Origin: an uncultured Chitinophagaceae bacterium
GTDB lineage: Bacteria > Bacteroidota > Bacteroidia > Chitinophagales > Chitinophagaceae
Assembly (NCBI GenBank): GCA_903830285.1
Contig: CAIKTE010000102.1
Coordinates: 1-57,488, forward strand
Direction: 5' to 3'
Length of the DNA: 57,488 nucleotides
Numbering within the stretch: the first letter of the stretch is position 1; each line of letters begins with the position of its first letter. Below, in pieces: positions 46,395 to 55,798 of this stretch. Under the pieces are notes generated by a model. It had not been told where the DNA came from. It worked only from the letters and a program-made list of their open reading frames with translations, and made no database searches. Both the position numbers and the translations under genes were made by a program.

Positions 46395-48335
46395 TCACTG
46401 CATTTTCTTTTCGAGCATTTTAATAAAATAACCTCCCACTACTGAGCGTGCCTGAAATCCCACTTGTTTGGCATTTGCTGTTTCGTGCCAGTCTGAGAGC
46501 GGAACCCGATTTGTTTCATTCACAAACCTTACTAATGGCTTAACAAATGCTTCGAAATCGTTTTTGTTGTTTGCTAGAGTTGCTGTCCACATGATCCAAT
46601 CCGATTTCGTATAAGTTTTACGGGAATCCAACGGCAAACCAAAATCTTTTTGTTTGGTTAGGTAATAGGTTACTTCTTTCTGTGCTACCTCTTTAGGGAA
46701 TAGATCGAATTTTAAAATATGGTCCCACACCAAATTATATTTCTGACTCCAAGTATTTCCCTTATCAAACGTGAGTGCGTAATGATCGCCAACATCAGCC
46801 ATTGTTTGCCATTTAACAGACATATCTTTTGCAATCTGCAAATTCTCCTCTGCCTTATTTTTGTTCCCGAGCATCTCTGCCAGCTTTGCATAAGATGCAA
46901 TACCCATGATCGCCTTTATTGACAGGTTCGCATTACGTGCCAGATGCCCCGCAAAATCGTCTGTACACAATTGATTGGCAGGATCAAATCCGTCTTTCTT
47001 TAAGAATTCTACCCATTGTGTTAAGGTGCTCCAATGTTTTTTTGCAAAGTCTGCATTCTTGTCAACCATTGCAATCGCAGCTGTAAGAATGATCATATTA
47101 CCTGATTCTTCCACTGGCATATCATTTTTGTAGGTTTGACCATTGGCCAAAGGATATGTACCCATATCATGTGCAGCAAATGGCTTGTCCCATTTTCCAT
47201 TTTCAGAAAATTGAAAAATGAATTCCAGCATTCCTTTCATCAAAGTTGTGTTATATAAAAGGAATAGCGGTGCTGATGGATAGGTTACATCAACCGTTCC
47301 GATGGATCCGTTTGAAAAATTCTCCTTTGAAAAAAACAATAAAGTTCCATCCTGCGTAGCGACGATCTTATGAGCAGCAATGGCCTGTCGATATGCCAAC
47401 TGACATAACTGCGCATATTGCGTTCCACCCACAGTTGAAGCATCTGCATACATCTTCTTATCAAACTCATCACATTTCTTCATAAGCCTCGGATAATCGG
47501 CTTCAACGATCTCCAGCATTTTTTCTGCAGTCATCGAAGAATCTTTTCTCCACCATGGGCGAAGGTTCTTTCCATAATATTGAACAGAGAATAGATCGTC
47601 ATATGCCAGAATGAGGTGAAAATTTTTGCCTGTTTCTAATTTTGTTTCAAGGCTGTTGAAAGTTTTATCTGCCGACTGTATTCCTTTATGAATTGAAAAA
47701 GATGTTGTGCTGTTTTGCAACACAGGTACAGCCAGATAAGCATAGCCCCAGTCGATACGGAGATTGTCACCTTTCTTCCCTAATACATTTTGTTCAGTCG
47801 AGCCCGTATAAAATCCCTGTAAATGTTTTGATTCAAAATATTTAGTTTCTACCGTTTGATCGGGTGTGTTCACTGCCAATTCATTACCCACACTGAAACG
47901 AAGTTTGATCTCGTGCTTTTGATTGTCCAGACTTTTGGTTACAAAACTAATATATGATGCCGGGCGGGCAACTGTTTCAATTTCATCCAGCAATAAAGGA
48001 GAAGTGAACATCAATTTCAATTCTACTTTGCCACATATGAATTTGTAAGTTGTTTGGGTGGCCGTGATCTCATCAGAAATCTGAACAGCTTTCATTTCTT
48101 TATTGAGATCTGTTTCGCCCAGAAATTTATATGGTTTCCCATCCACCAAAAGCGCCCCTTCCAAAGGATGGTTTTTGCCGGTCCAATGTCTCGTTGACGA
48201 ATTGTTCAATTGATCCGAAAAAGACCATATACTGAAATACGGATCATGTGTGATCAATGGATATGCAGGAGGGCGAACGGTTTGAGCAAAACCAAACTCA
48301 AAACAGCATAGAAATAAAACAAGTATATTTTTCAT
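46395..48335 (-). CDS. Exported glutaminase-A-like protein (DUF4964/5127/4965/1793 layout)
   Basis: A 646-aa protein starting at ATG 48335 (a GTG two codons upstream is less likely), with a signal peptide ending GFAQ. The N-terminal PPAYPLITHDPYFSIWS and the toroid segments SGNMIILTAAIA, DDFAGHLARNANLS and KYNLVWDHIL are typical of the DUF4965-type family, named after a fungal glutaminase. In polysaccharide loci a glycan-related hydrolase is more plausible than a glutaminase. It lies between the toroid gene pair and the esterase gene. Confidence 0.8.
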   Translation of the reverse strand: MKNILVLFLCCFEFGFAQTVRPPAYPLITHDPYFSIWSFSDQLNNSSTRHWTGKNHPLEGALLVDGKPYKFLGETDLNKEMKAVQISDEITATQTTYKFICGKVELKLMFTSPLLLDEIETVARPASYISFVTKSLDNQKHEIKLRFSVGNELAVNTPDQTVETKYFESKHLQGFYTGSTEQNVLGKKGDNLRIDWGYAYLAVPVLQNSTTSFSIHKGIQSADKTFNSLETKLETGKNFHLILAYDDLFSVQYYGKNLRPWWRKDSSMTAEKMLEIVEADYPRLMKKCDEFDKKMYADASTVGGTQYAQLCQLAYRQAIAAHKIVATQDGTLLFFSKENFSNGSIGTVDVTYPSAPLFLLYNTTLMKGMLEFIFQFSENGKWDKPFAAHDMGTYPLANGQTYKNDMPVEESGNMIILTAAIAMVDKNADFAKKHWSTLTQWVEFLKKDGFDPANQLCTDDFAGHLARNANLSIKAIMGIASYAKLAEMLGNKNKAEENLQIAKDMSVKWQTMADVGDHYALTFDKGNTWSQKYNLVWDHILKFDLFPKEVAQKEVTYYLTKQKDFGLPLDSRKTYTKSDWIMWTATLANNKNDFEAFVKPLVRFVNETNRVPLSDWHETANAKQVGFQARSVVGGYFIKMLEKKMQ

Positions 48336-48347
48336 CTTCACTAATTT

Positions 48348-50012
48348 TTATTTAATTGATGTGGCTTTCATATCCCCTTCAATCAAAGCCCATTTCCAAA
48401 AATTTCTATCCGCAGGTTTATCATCAACCGATTCGATCACCCATTTGTCTTTTGAAACATTGACATCATAATTAATTTTGGATCCTCCTGGAAACTGAAA
48501 CTGCTTTTCTAATTTTTTTTGATCAGGGTTTGCTTCCAACAATTTTTTCGCAAATTGTTTTGGGTTGATATTTTCTGCTACAACCATGATCCCGATCTCA
48601 TCGACAGAATGAACAGCAACAAATACATGAGCAGGACATTGATATATTTTCCAACCATCATTTTCAGCAACAGGCTGATAACCTTCAGGAATAAATACGG
48701 GACCGGCAGCGCAAGCAAAATTTCGATAAACGCCTGTATTATTCCATTTCATAAAATCAGTACCCGGCCCTGCAACATGAAATGTTTGCGATACATTGAT
48801 GGCATTATCATTCAAGAAAAGTATCGTGGGACGAGCTACAATTTCTGTTACCGTACCCTGATTACTTCCGCCGGATGAGATCAAATAATTTTTCCCGGCA
48901 CTGTAAATTTCAGGGCATGTTTTTTCTCCATGTCCGATCTTCATAAAATAACCTTCACCCTTATTCTTTAATAATGCTACCACTTTATCAGCCGGTCTGT
49001 AAGGCATGCAGGAACCCATGATCGCATGGGCATCAGCACCATGTATATTGTGGTCGGGATTGCCCTCCGGTAAATAGCCCAACCATGCTTTCATAAAAAC
49101 AGAATGATAATCTGTCGTCAATTCCTGAAAGCCCACTTTATCATACCTTCTTCGCATCGGTGCAAAATGTTTGAGCTGATAACTGCCCAATGCATAGGTC
49201 CAGTTCATATAATCCAGCACATCACGTGCTTCAGTCCTTATTTTTTCGGAAGCAAAAGCTTCGAGATTCAATAACCCTGTTATTGTGTAGCCGCAGTATG
49301 GCAATGAATTGAATTCATACATTCCTGCCCCGGTCATCTGAATTAATAATGCAGATAATTTTTCTTCCATGCCGTTGGCAACGTTGTCATACATTGAATC
49401 TTTATTTCCATGTAATTGTTCCCATCTGTTTTTTAAATAACGGGATCCTTCAGTCATCAGCAAATGATTTTCAGTTTCATCCACTATATCCATTGTTTTA
49501 GGGGCTTTGTAACGAAACTTACTTCCTTCTTCAATCAATAAAACATCCAATAAATGTTTGGCAGTTTCGGGATAAAGTATATCCGGTTTATCCCCAAATA
49601 AATAAAGTATCGGTGTGAGGACAGCCAATGTAAAATCGTAATCACCATTTTTATTCATGGCCCATGATGACCCTGAAACACCCCATGGTATTGTTTTAAG
49701 AATGATCTTATTTACTTCATCAACATCTTTTTTCAATAATAATTTAGCAAGCCATATTCTCGGATTATTTACTTTGCCGCCATTAGGATCAAGGCTTTTA
49801 TTTGCCCAGTCCTGATAGATCGTATCGGCGAACATTGAATGTTTGTTCCATTGTATGTTTCTTTCATGCGGTACTTCTATATTCCCTTTCAACAATGCAG
49901 GCCGGTGACTTACAGATTGAGCAATTAAAGAAGTCAATCCTATCGCAGCAACAATCATGAAAATGATCACAATTGATGAAATTCCGATTTTAAAAAAAGT
50001 CTTTATTTTCAT
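48348..50012 (-). CDS. Unrecognised exported toroid protein, possible lyase
   Basis: A 554-aa protein starting at the ATG at 50012, one base after the preceding stop; a TTG at 50039 would overlap the upstream gene. A hydrophobic N-terminus (about 4-31) is followed by an (alpha/alpha) toroid and a beta-sandwich. The motif ETENHLLMTEGSRYL gives Asn182-His183, and YEFNSLPYCGY gives Tyr239, 56 residues later; heparinase-type lyases use an Asn/His and a Tyr at a similar distance. It shares the EFNS/Tyr/TGL segment with the adjacent gene. Lyase function is inferred, not shown. Confidence 0.5.
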   Translation of the reverse strand: MKIKTFFKIGISSIVIIFMIVAAIGLTSLIAQSVSHRPALLKGNIEVPHERNIQWNKHSMFADTIYQDWANKSLDPNGGKVNNPRIWLAKLLLKKDVDEVNKIILKTIPWGVSGSSWAMNKNGDYDFTLAVLTPILYLFGDKPDILYPETAKHLLDVLLIEEGSKFRYKAPKTMDIVDETENHLLMTEGSRYLKNRWEQLHGNKDSMYDNVANGMEEKLSALLIQMTGAGMYEFNSLPYCGYTITGLLNLEAFASEKIRTEARDVLDYMNWTYALGSYQLKHFAPMRRRYDKVGFQELTTDYHSVFMKAWLGYLPEGNPDHNIHGADAHAIMGSCMPYRPADKVVALLKNKGEGYFMKIGHGEKTCPEIYSAGKNYLISSGGSNQGTVTEIVARPTILFLNDNAINVSQTFHVAGPGTDFMKWNNTGVYRNFACAAGPVFIPEGYQPVAENDGWKIYQCPAHVFVAVHSVDEIGIMVVAENINPKQFAKKLLEANPDQKKLEKQFQFPGGSKINYDVNVSKDKWVIESVDDKPADRNFWKWALIEGDMKATSIK

Positions 50013-50013
50013 T

Positions 50014-51573
50014 TCAGTTGTATATAGGGTTAAGAACAATCAAAGGATCTTTAAGATCCCAATTATTTGGTATCTCGTAAACGATCTTGTACATAAAAGG
50101 ATAAAAGATCGAAGTTTCGATATTTGCTCTGACAGAATCTGCATTCAATGCAATAGCCATCATTCTGTGCAAATTTGTTTCAATACCGATATGCATGTGA
50201 TCGAATTCCCAGCTATTTTCTTTTAGATCTTCAACAGAACTGTTTTTTGAATACACAAGCAGTTCGAAATTTCTCGCTGCTATATCAGCCAGATAAATTT
50301 TCATTTGTTTTTCATCCACAATTACATTTGTTTTTCCTTCGCCCGGAATGTACATCCAGCCGATATCACCATCATCCGACCTCCAATGCATTGTTCCGTT
50401 TTTTAAAATGTGTGATACTTTTCTATTCCCCCATAATCCGCCCATCATCCATTCTTTCTGAATATAGGCTGTTATTTTTTTCAATCTGTCCCCTTCATAA
50501 TAATTAGATGTGATGCGTGAAAGAAATCTGGGTTGATCAAATCTTTTGAATTGTGCCAAAGCCTTTTCAGGCATGGAAATGCCCAGATCAAAAATGGGCA
50601 CAATAAAATTGGTCTCATTATGCGGCCCATTGCTTCCGGGTACCATAGCAATGGAAGAATCATCAACTGCCACTGTTATCCAAACGCCTGTGATAGCTGT
50701 ATATTTTTTCATGTCGATCCCATAGCTTCTCAAATAAGGCCCGCAAATATTTTGAAGATTGGCATTATAGAACTGAGACAGATCTAACCACAATTTTTTT
50801 TCTATCAGCTTTCCCATTTCCCTGAATTCTGGTGCCACCGCCATTTCTCGCCACAAAGCGAGTCCCGTAAAATCGACCCCATAATAAGTGGGAGAATTAT
50901 ATTCACATAGCGTATTATATTTCTGAAAATTTAAAAATATCTCTTTCGCTTTTTTAATCCCCGCTGCTTTAATTTCAGGAAGATTGAAATTAGATCCGAT
51001 ATAGTCCTGCATGAAAGAACTCATGATGGAAATATTATTATAATCAGGATTTACATTTCGGATAAAATCACCTCTTGCAGCATGAATTAAAGCTGTTTCC
51101 AATTCCTTCTTAAAATCTCCCGGCAGTATACTTTTATATTTATGATAGACTATGATCAAATCCGTGCCAATGAATTCACGCATATTTTGATCGTATTCTT
51201 TATCATTCACTGATCCCTTCCAGCAAGCATAATCTTTACTTTTCTCATCCAAATTCTGCAAACCGAATATCCATTTAATGATAGTAATTGCATTTTGAAT
51301 ATCCCCCTCTTGATTTCTGAAGAAAAGTGCTTCAGCCAATCTCATTTTATTTCTGGATCCGGCATGAGCATCCAGTATTGCTGTTACTGTTTTTCCTTTG
51401 GGAAATTCTTCAGTTATAAAATCATCGAATATTTTTTTTTGCAGCGGGCTGAGCGATTTATACTCAAATCTTTTTACATACAGTCCTGAATCATCACTAT
51501 CCTGCAGTAAGCCTTCTGCAAAAAGTGAGGATAGATTAAATATGGCCAGTAAGAAGAATAAATATTTTTTCAT
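50014..51573 (-). CDS. Unrecognised exported toroid protein, paralogue of the next gene
   Basis: I do not recognise a named family. The 519-aa protein has a signal peptide (1-19) and a mainly helical N-terminal two-thirds, then a beta-rich C-terminus. CEYNSPTYYGVDFTGL (Glu224, Tyr230) aligns without gaps with YEFNSLPYCGYTITGL in the following gene. The upstream DYNNISIM holds Asn179-Asn180 where that neighbour has Asn-His, so the catalytic histidine of a lyase may be missing or replaced. The two genes are separated by one base and are likely translated together. A substrate-binding or divergent lyase role is possible. Confidence 0.5.
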   Translation of the reverse strand: MKKYLFFLLAIFNLSSLFAEGLLQDSDDSGLYVKRFEYKSLSPLQKKIFDDFITEEFPKGKTVTAILDAHAGSRNKMRLAEALFFRNQEGDIQNAITIIKWIFGLQNLDEKSKDYACWKGSVNDKEYDQNMREFIGTDLIIVYHKYKSILPGDFKKELETALIHAARGDFIRNVNPDYNNISIMSSFMQDYIGSNFNLPEIKAAGIKKAKEIFLNFQKYNTLCEYNSPTYYGVDFTGLALWREMAVAPEFREMGKLIEKKLWLDLSQFYNANLQNICGPYLRSYGIDMKKYTAITGVWITVAVDDSSIAMVPGSNGPHNETNFIVPIFDLGISMPEKALAQFKRFDQPRFLSRITSNYYEGDRLKKITAYIQKEWMMGGLWGNRKVSHILKNGTMHWRSDDGDIGWMYIPGEGKTNVIVDEKQMKIYLADIAARNFELLVYSKNSSVEDLKENSWEFDHMHIGIETNLHRMMAIALNADSVRANIETSIFYPFMYKIVYEIPNNWDLKDPLIVLNPIYN

Positions 51574-51608
51574 GAAAGCCGATAAAACTTATTTGACAAA
51601 ATATATTA

Positions 51609-54176
51609 CTATAAAACAATCGTTCCTTTCAATCGAATATCATCAGATGATGCCCCAACCATGATGGTATATACTCCTTTCGGTGTTACAAATTTTGATT
51701 GGCTTTCATCCCAGTAACGAAGTTGTGACTTATCTATTTCCACTTCTATACCGGATGATCCTCCTTGTTTTATTTTGATCCTTTTAAATCCTTTTAATTG
51801 TTTGATCGGCATTGGGATATCTGCATCAGGCATTTTTACATATACCTGCGCCACTTCATCTCCGTCTTTTTTACCATCATTCCTTATATCAAAACCAACT
51901 TTTATTTTTTCATCCAAATTTGTTATACGTAGTTTATTATAAGTAAAATGGGTATAGCTTAGGCCATATCCGAATGGATACAGTGACTTTCCCTTAAAGT
52001 ATTGATAGGTGCGGCCTTTGGTAATATCGTAATCATCGATGGCAGGCAATTCATCAAGATCATTGTAAAAAGTAAGTGTTAATCTTCCGGCAGGATTATA
52101 ATCGCCAAACAAAATATCTGCAATGGCATTTCCTCCTTCCTGACCTGAATACCAGGAATCCAGTATCCCCGGAATATTATCCTTGATCCATCCAATTGCG
52201 AGAGAACCTCCCGAAACCATTACAACAACCGTTTTAGGATTTGCGGCATAGATCTTTTGGATAAAGACTTCCTGATCTTTTGATAAACGAATACTTTCTC
52301 CGTCTTGCCCTTCGCGTTCAAAAAGCTTATTAATTCCCAATACTGCAATTGTTATATCCGCTGCTTTTGCAGCGTTGATAGAGCCTTTAAACAAGTCGGT
52401 ATAGTTTCTTAATTCATTGGGTGCTTTCCAAAAAAGTTTTGCAGCAGCTTCTCTTTTGTAATTAAAATACTCCACTTTAATATCGTATTCTTTTCCTGCT
52501 TCGAGGTCAATATCAGTAAATTCAGACACGACAGATTTTCTTCTCCATGAATCGATCAATAATTTCCCATTCAGATACAATCGCGATCCGTCATGTGCTA
52601 AAAAACCAAGGCTGTATTTACCTGATACTGCAGGAACAAGTTTACCGACCCATCTCACAGATAAAGGGGCATTGGGAATAAATGCATCCGGTTTTTGATT
52701 CAAAGGTTCAAAATTGATATTCTCTTCCATCCTGATCTTAGCAGTTCCCTCCAAATTCATATTCGTAAAATATTCTGCTTTCAAACCGCCGGGAAAAGAG
52801 GATTTTGTGATCAACTCATATCCTTCCAACCCTGTTATTGCTTGCCAGGGAGCATATATGATCTTTACTTTATTACCCACTTTATTTTGGATGCCCTGTA
52901 ATATGGAAACGGGATCACCAAAAGGAATCCCACTATAATCACCGAATTCAGTTGTTGCAGCATCAATACCAACAACTGCAATAGTTTTTACTTTCTTTAT
53001 ATTGATGGGGAGTATATTATTCTGATTCTTTAAAAGCACTGTGCTTTCATGTGCAGCTTCCAAGGCTAAAGCTTTGTGCTCGGCAGAACCAACAACCGAA
53101 GGCAATATTTTATTATAGGGGTTAAAATCAGGGTTATCAAATAACCCCAACTGCATTCTTGCGCGCAAAACCCTGTACGCAGCAGAATCAATATCATTTA
53201 TTGAAACCATTCCCAATCTATACGCATTCAATAATGGTTGCGTATAAATATCATCACCACATTCCAGATCAAGGCCGGCTTTGATTGAAACCATTGCAGC
53301 AAGTTCTTTTGTTTTCACATATTTATGCCCGTCGATCAATTGATTGGGACCACCACAATCTGAAACGACATATCCTTTGAATCCCCATTCATCTCTTAAG
53401 AGTTTTGTCAACAGCCATGAGTTAGCCGTGGCAGGAATTCCATTTACTGCATTGTAAGAAGACATGATGGATGCAGCCTTCCCTTCTTTGATACAGGCTT
53501 CGAATGCCGGTAAATAATATTCACGCAGTAATCGCATGGAAACATTTGCATTATTGGAAAAGCGGTTGGCTTCTTTGTTATATACTGCAAAATGTTTTGG
53601 AGTAGACACTACTTTTAAATATCTAGGATCATTGCCCTGCAATCCTTTTACAAATTGAACACCTAAAACACTTGCCAGATAAGGATCCTCGCCATAGGTC
53701 TCGGGAGTTCTTCCCCAACGCGGATCACGAGCCATATTAATAGTCGGTGACCAGAAAGTGAGCAGATCATTGAAACGTAATGTTTGCTTTTTTCCCCATT
53801 CCAATTCATTCCAGCGGGCACGTGCTTCATCAGAAATAGCAGTGGCAATCTTATAATGCAATTCTGGATTCCACATACTTGCCAATGCTATGGCTTGCGG
53901 AAATACCGTAAATTTTCCCGGACGAACAATTCCATGCAATGCTTCATTACCGTGATAATATTTATCAATATTCAATCGCGGAATTCCGGGAGAACTTGCA
54001 ATTAACAAGCTGATCTTTTCTTCAACAGTCAATTGATTCATCAAGTCCATGATCCTTTCATGCTGCGGCGCATTCTCATCTCTGAATAATTGCTGCGCAT
54101 GGCTTATCACCGGATGGATAGTAAACAAAAACATCAACCCGACGAAAGTAAATCTCTCCAGAATTTTGCAGAACAT
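51609..54176 (-). CDS. Exported beta-glucosidase-type enzyme (GH3) with PA14 insertion
   Basis: An 855-aa protein with a signal peptide (about 1-27). GH3 TIM-barrel with KHFAVYN (His195) and VSDCGG (nucleophile Asp273), followed by the alpha/beta sandwich. A PA14 module (about 462-598, LKAEYFTNMNLEG, AHDGSRLYLNG) is inserted in that sandwich, and an Fn3-like domain closes the protein. PA14-containing GH3 enzymes include beta-glucosidases and beta-xylosidases; the insertion shapes the active-site entrance. The usual nucleophile motif ends SDW, so SDC is a small variation. It lies 15 bp after the second GH28 gene. Confidence 0.93.
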   Translation of the reverse strand: MFCKILERFTFVGLMFLFTIHPVISHAQQLFRDENAPQHERIMDLMNQLTVEEKISLLIASSPGIPRLNIDKYYHGNEALHGIVRPGKFTVFPQAIALASMWNPELHYKIATAISDEARARWNELEWGKKQTLRFNDLLTFWSPTINMARDPRWGRTPETYGEDPYLASVLGVQFVKGLQGNDPRYLKVVSTPKHFAVYNKEANRFSNNANVSMRLLREYYLPAFEACIKEGKAASIMSSYNAVNGIPATANSWLLTKLLRDEWGFKGYVVSDCGGPNQLIDGHKYVKTKELAAMVSIKAGLDLECGDDIYTQPLLNAYRLGMVSINDIDSAAYRVLRARMQLGLFDNPDFNPYNKILPSVVGSAEHKALALEAAHESTVLLKNQNNILPINIKKVKTIAVVGIDAATTEFGDYSGIPFGDPVSILQGIQNKVGNKVKIIYAPWQAITGLEGYELITKSSFPGGLKAEYFTNMNLEGTAKIRMEENINFEPLNQKPDAFIPNAPLSVRWVGKLVPAVSGKYSLGFLAHDGSRLYLNGKLLIDSWRRKSVVSEFTDIDLEAGKEYDIKVEYFNYKREAAAKLFWKAPNELRNYTDLFKGSINAAKAADITIAVLGINKLFEREGQDGESIRLSKDQEVFIQKIYAANPKTVVVMVSGGSLAIGWIKDNIPGILDSWYSGQEGGNAIADILFGDYNPAGRLTLTFYNDLDELPAIDDYDITKGRTYQYFKGKSLYPFGYGLSYTHFTYNKLRITNLDEKIKVGFDIRNDGKKDGDEVAQVYVKMPDADIPMPIKQLKGFKRIKIKQGGSSGIEVEIDKSQLRYWDESQSKFVTPKGVYTIMVGASSDDIRLKGTIVL

Positions 54177-54191
54177 TTTAAATTGTTGATA

Positions 54192-55793
54192 CTATTTATA
54201 ATTTGTTTTCAGAATAGCTTTCGATTCACTAACCGGTATCACTAAATTTTTGATCATTACTGAATTGGAATTATTTAATTGGATCATCGGCATTTCCCTG
54301 GCTGTTGGTATCGTTACATCGGATAATGAAATATTCTTAACATCATCCATTATAATTGCCGGACGAAAATCTTCTTCCAGATATTTTAACCGAACATTTT
54401 TAAACTGTATCCCTTCTGCATGACGAATATAAAAACCCCATGAAGGCAATTCACCGAACATAGAAAATTCAGGATAGCCAGTTACATTTTCAATAACTGA
54501 AGTGATCGAATCCAAAGGAATGTAAGCGATCTTTTTATCGGCCCTTCCACCATAAGAAATATCAATATTCTCCAAAACAACATCCTGCACAGGATATCCC
54601 GGAATGCCCACTATCGAGGAAGGAATTAAATTATAGGGAAGAAACGGATGTCCGTAAATATGAAAATTTCCCGGACGTCTCGGCATTTTGTCTTCACCAG
54701 GGCGAAGATGATCCGGTGGCCCTTCAATCGGATAACCCTGATCAGGTTTGTATAAAGGTATTTCCGCTTTTACATTGGCGATATATATTCCTTTACATGT
54801 TCCTACTTTTGCGTCTTTATTTCTATGACCTCGACGAATAAAGATCGCATTACCTGTATTTTTTGCAGTTATATTCCGAATATCAATATTTTCCATGAAG
54901 CCGCCATCAACAGATTCAATGGCAATGGCTGAACGATAGGTATCAAAAATAGTAAGGTTACGAACTTTAATGTTTCTGAATCCTCCTGTATTTGCCGTGC
55001 CGAACTTAAAGCCATTGGCACTGGAACGAATGGTACAACTATCTATAAAAATATTTTCGCAATAGGAATCCGGATTGGATGATTTTAAACAAATGCCATC
55101 ATCGGTTGAATTGATAAAACAATTTTTTATTGTCACATTTTTGGAATCTGTTACATCCAAACCGTCATTATTCCAGTATGCCGTACTTTGAACAGTAATT
55201 CCTGAAATATTTAATCCGTTACATTCTTTATAGTCCTGCACCCAGTTTGATGCATTTTTTAAAGTAACGTCGGATATTTTTATATTACTGCAGGAAACCA
55301 AATAAAGAACCAAAGCTCTACCTGCTTCCGGTCTTTTCAATAACCACAATGAATCATTCCTGTTTTCTTTAAGTTCTCCACTTCTTAATTTTTGAAAGAT
55401 ATCGAGCATTAACTCCTGTCCTTGCCCGTCAATGATACCTTCACCGCTGATTGAAATATTTTTTTGATTTTCTGCATAGATCAATGCAGCACGCTTTTTT
55501 GTTTTTGCATAATCGTATGTGTTATGCGAACCCAGTAAACAAGCTCCTAATTCCAAATGCAGATCCACGCCGGATTTCAATAATAAAGATCCAGTCATGA
55601 AATTTCCCGGAGGTATAATTACCCGGCCACCACCAGCAGCAGAAACCTGATCAATCAACTTTTGTATGATGGCATCATTATTTGTTCTGCCATCTGCTTT
55701 TGCACCATAATCAGTAATGCGCTGATCTTTCGATTGCCCATATCCATTTGCAAGAATGAATAATAGAAAAAAAGACAAGATTTTATTTTTCAT
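54192..55793 (-). CDS. Exported GH28-like beta-helix protein, copy B
   Basis: A 533-aa beta-helix protein with a signal peptide (1-20, GYGQ). Aspartates of the GH28 site remain: WNNDGLD (Asp210) and TDDGICL (Asp231, Asp232), in the same register as copy A. The RIK motif is replaced by GFKFGT (262-264), and the GHG histidine is missing, so the uronate-binding Arg is lost. It contains a long C-terminal insertion (about 375-450) with IYGHPFLPYN. It probably cleaves a different linkage than polygalacturonan. It lies 5 bp after the partial GH2 gene. Confidence 0.82.
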   Translation of the reverse strand: MKNKILSFFLLFILANGYGQSKDQRITDYGAKADGRTNNDAIIQKLIDQVSAAGGGRVIIPPGNFMTGSLLLKSGVDLHLELGACLLGSHNTYDYAKTKKRAALIYAENQKNISISGEGIIDGQGQELMLDIFQKLRSGELKENRNDSLWLLKRPEAGRALVLYLVSCSNIKISDVTLKNASNWVQDYKECNGLNISGITVQSTAYWNNDGLDVTDSKNVTIKNCFINSTDDGICLKSSNPDSYCENIFIDSCTIRSSANGFKFGTANTGGFRNIKVRNLTIFDTYRSAIAIESVDGGFMENIDIRNITAKNTGNAIFIRRGHRNKDAKVGTCKGIYIANVKAEIPLYKPDQGYPIEGPPDHLRPGEDKMPRRPGNFHIYGHPFLPYNLIPSSIVGIPGYPVQDVVLENIDISYGGRADKKIAYIPLDSITSVIENVTGYPEFSMFGELPSWGFYIRHAEGIQFKNVRLKYLEEDFRPAIIMDDVKNISLSDVTIPTAREMPMIQLNNSNSVMIKNLVIPVSESKAILKTNYK

Positions 55794-55798
55794 GGTTT

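Noticed and set aside
46555-46564. Further copy of AAATCGTTTT as an operator
   Set aside because: It lies deep inside the DUF4965-type coding region and is likely a chance match; it also shows that the 10-mer alone is not specific.
50013-50039. TTG start giving a 563-aa protein with overlap of the upstream gene
   Set aside because: The ATG at 50012 directly follows the upstream stop and gives a better export signal.
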